This document shows, in pieces, positions 63,030-64,000 of a stretch of DNA of 64,000 nucleotides. The position numbers were made by a program, and so were the translations under genes. The notes under the pieces were generated by a model. That model saw only the letters and a list, made by a program, of their open reading frames with translations, was not told the DNA's origin and ran no database searches. Source of the DNA: Amycolatopsis sp. 2-15 (lineage in GTDB: Bacteria; Actinomycetota; Actinomycetes; Mycobacteriales; Pseudonocardiaceae); contig NZ_CP127294.1 of the NCBI RefSeq assembly GCF_030285625.1, forward strand, positions 9,432,001 through 9,496,000. The letters run 5' to 3'. Positions within the stretch are counted from its first letter, which is position 1. Every line of letters starts with the position of its first letter.

Positions 63030-63998
63030 TTAGCGGTTCAGCTGAGGGCTCGGCGCAGGAGGCCAGCCGCATGGGGGCATATCGGTGGGCGTGCCGTGTC
63101 TCCTCGCGAATACTTGGCACGTCAGCCGCAGGCTGTCCTCGAACACGGTCGAGTCCCGGGAAATCACTCCAATGTTTGACAGTGTCTGGCGCACCCACCT
63201 GTCGAACTCCGTGGTGCGCGAAATCGTGAGTGCCCGTGCGGCGCTGGCACAGAGTTCGTCGAAGTCGACTGCGGTGTGGACGTCGTTGAGGGTCTCCGCG
63301 AAGTAGGTGGCGAGGGTCAGCCGTTGCTCATCTCCTCTGGTCGGTGCCGGGCCGAAGAGGTCAAAGGGGATCTTCTGCTTTCGGCTGACTCGGCGTACTG
63401 ACTGGAGCGCGGCGCCAGATCTGCTTGTCCCACCGCGGCTGGGATAGACCTTGTCGACCTGCACATGCCACAGGCTGCCGTCGGTGTCCAGGACTTTCAC
63501 GCCGTGGAGGCGGCCGACGCATCCGTAGCTGCCTGCGCCAATCCGCTCACTGATCCAATTGCTGGGGTCGTCGCCGATGACCTCGCTGAGTTGACGTCGT
63601 GACGTGCGCTCCTTGGGGAACTTCAGGAAACCCTCTTCAGCGAGAACGTCCGCAGGCAAACGAACGTGGTCGCCTACATCGGCCGCGAGCAGTGTGGCAG
63701 CCCGCCGTCCTGTGAATACCCAGCCCGTGAACCAGTAGCCGACCTTGAGATCGGACAGGAGGCGCCGAAACATCTCGCGAGGGTCGATCGGAGAGTTCTG
63801 CACCTCTACGGCATACCTCAGCGGCAGTAGTGGATACGGCACGGTGACCGCAATGTCCACCCTGCGGTCCCCGGAGTGCGGCGCCTCCAGCGCGACCTCG
63901 TACCCCAGCGCTCGGAAGCTCGCCGCCAGCACCTTCTTGGCCTGCAGATGCTCGACGCTCTCGCGGGCTGACGGGCAATCTGATCGGGCAACGTGCGC
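63030..63998 (-). CDS. CoiA-like nuclease-domain protein (5' partial)
   Basis: Open to the right edge; 322 residues are visible. N-terminal visible part DCPSARESVEHLQAKKVLAASF has the Cys/His cluster typical of CoiA-like zinc ribbons, followed by YEVALEAPHSGDRRVDIAVTV and YAVEVQNSPIDP, the restriction-fold block with D, E-V-Q and Ser. The rest (about 100-300) has no recognised domain. CoiA proteins are linked to competence and DNA processing in Firmicutes; in actinomycetes such genes lie mostly in mobile or defence-type regions. A possible GTG at 63932 would start the domain late, so the real start is outside the window. Confidence 0.75.
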   Translation of the reverse strand, partial: AHVARSDCPSARESVEHLQAKKVLAASFRALGYEVALEAPHSGDRRVDIAVTVPYPLLPLRYAVEVQNSPIDPREMFRRLLSDLKVGYWFTGWVFTGRRAATLLAADVGDHVRLPADVLAEEGFLKFPKERTSRRQLSEVIGDDPSNWISERIGAGSYGCVGRLHGVKVLDTDGSLWHVQVDKVYPSRGGTSRSGAALQSVRRVSRKQKIPFDLFGPAPTRGDEQRLTLATYFAETLNDVHTAVDFDELCASAARALTISRTTEFDRWVRQTLSNIGVISRDSTVFEDSLRLTCQVFARRHGTPTDMPPCGWPPAPSPQLNR

Positions 63999-64000
63999 GA

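Overview
The window is high-GC actinobacterial DNA, probably from Amycolatopsis or a close relative in Pseudonocardiaceae. Codon third positions are strongly G/C, GTG starts are common, and a mycothione reductase points to a mycothiol-using actinomycete. The order proS, mtr, map, PBP, GNAT, ispG, site-2 protease, dxr matches, as I recall it, the order of the orthologues in Mycobacterium (Rv2845c to Rv2870c). No tRNA, rRNA, CRISPR array or origin was seen.

Region 1 (1 to about 32 kb) is chromosomal core. It holds the 3' end of a DUF2156/MprF-type gene, proS with a membrane-protein partner, small metabolic and stress genes (VOC, 2-hydroxyacid dehydrogenase, YaaA, two FAD oxidoreductases), a RIO-type kinase beside a DEAD-box helicase with a long structured leader, an AONS-type enzyme, a secreted trypsin-like protease, an M15-type lipoprotein, mycothione reductase, an MFS/GntR divergent pair, a secreted SGNH esterase, map, a lipoprotein PBP, and the dxr-rseP-ispG run joining the MEP isoprenoid pathway to intramembrane proteolysis.

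Region 2 (about 32 to 45 kb) is more variable. It has a DHA2 exporter with a striking nested palindrome upstream, a frameshifted FAD-linked oxidase, a class F-type sortase coupled to a secreted APETG protein, an SDR, a fused pair of gene stumps (HTH regulator and histidine kinase), and a divergent transporter/Rieske/two-amidohydrolase catabolic cassette.

Region 3 (about 45 to 64 kb) is accessory and rearranged. rlmN is cut to its 3' half at about 47.2 kb, and a diverged echo of that locus lies at 45.2 kb. Next come a decayed IS5-type transposase, a displaced toxin tip, a SUKH-3-type immunity gene and a 2342-residue secreted RHS protein ending in a Hint module and a YwqJ-like deaminase toxin. 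A divergent LamG-domain gene is truncated. An 83-bp tandem repeat, an intact IS5-family element inside a reconstructable gene (CTAG duplication) and a partial CoiA-like gene follow.

Three core-region genes (rseP, the FAD-linked oxidase and the histidine kinase) and the IS transposase are each broken by one base in a short G/C run. This looks more like homopolymer error in the sequence than four independent gene losses. The RHS toxin, immunity and spare-tip locus is the most interesting system here.
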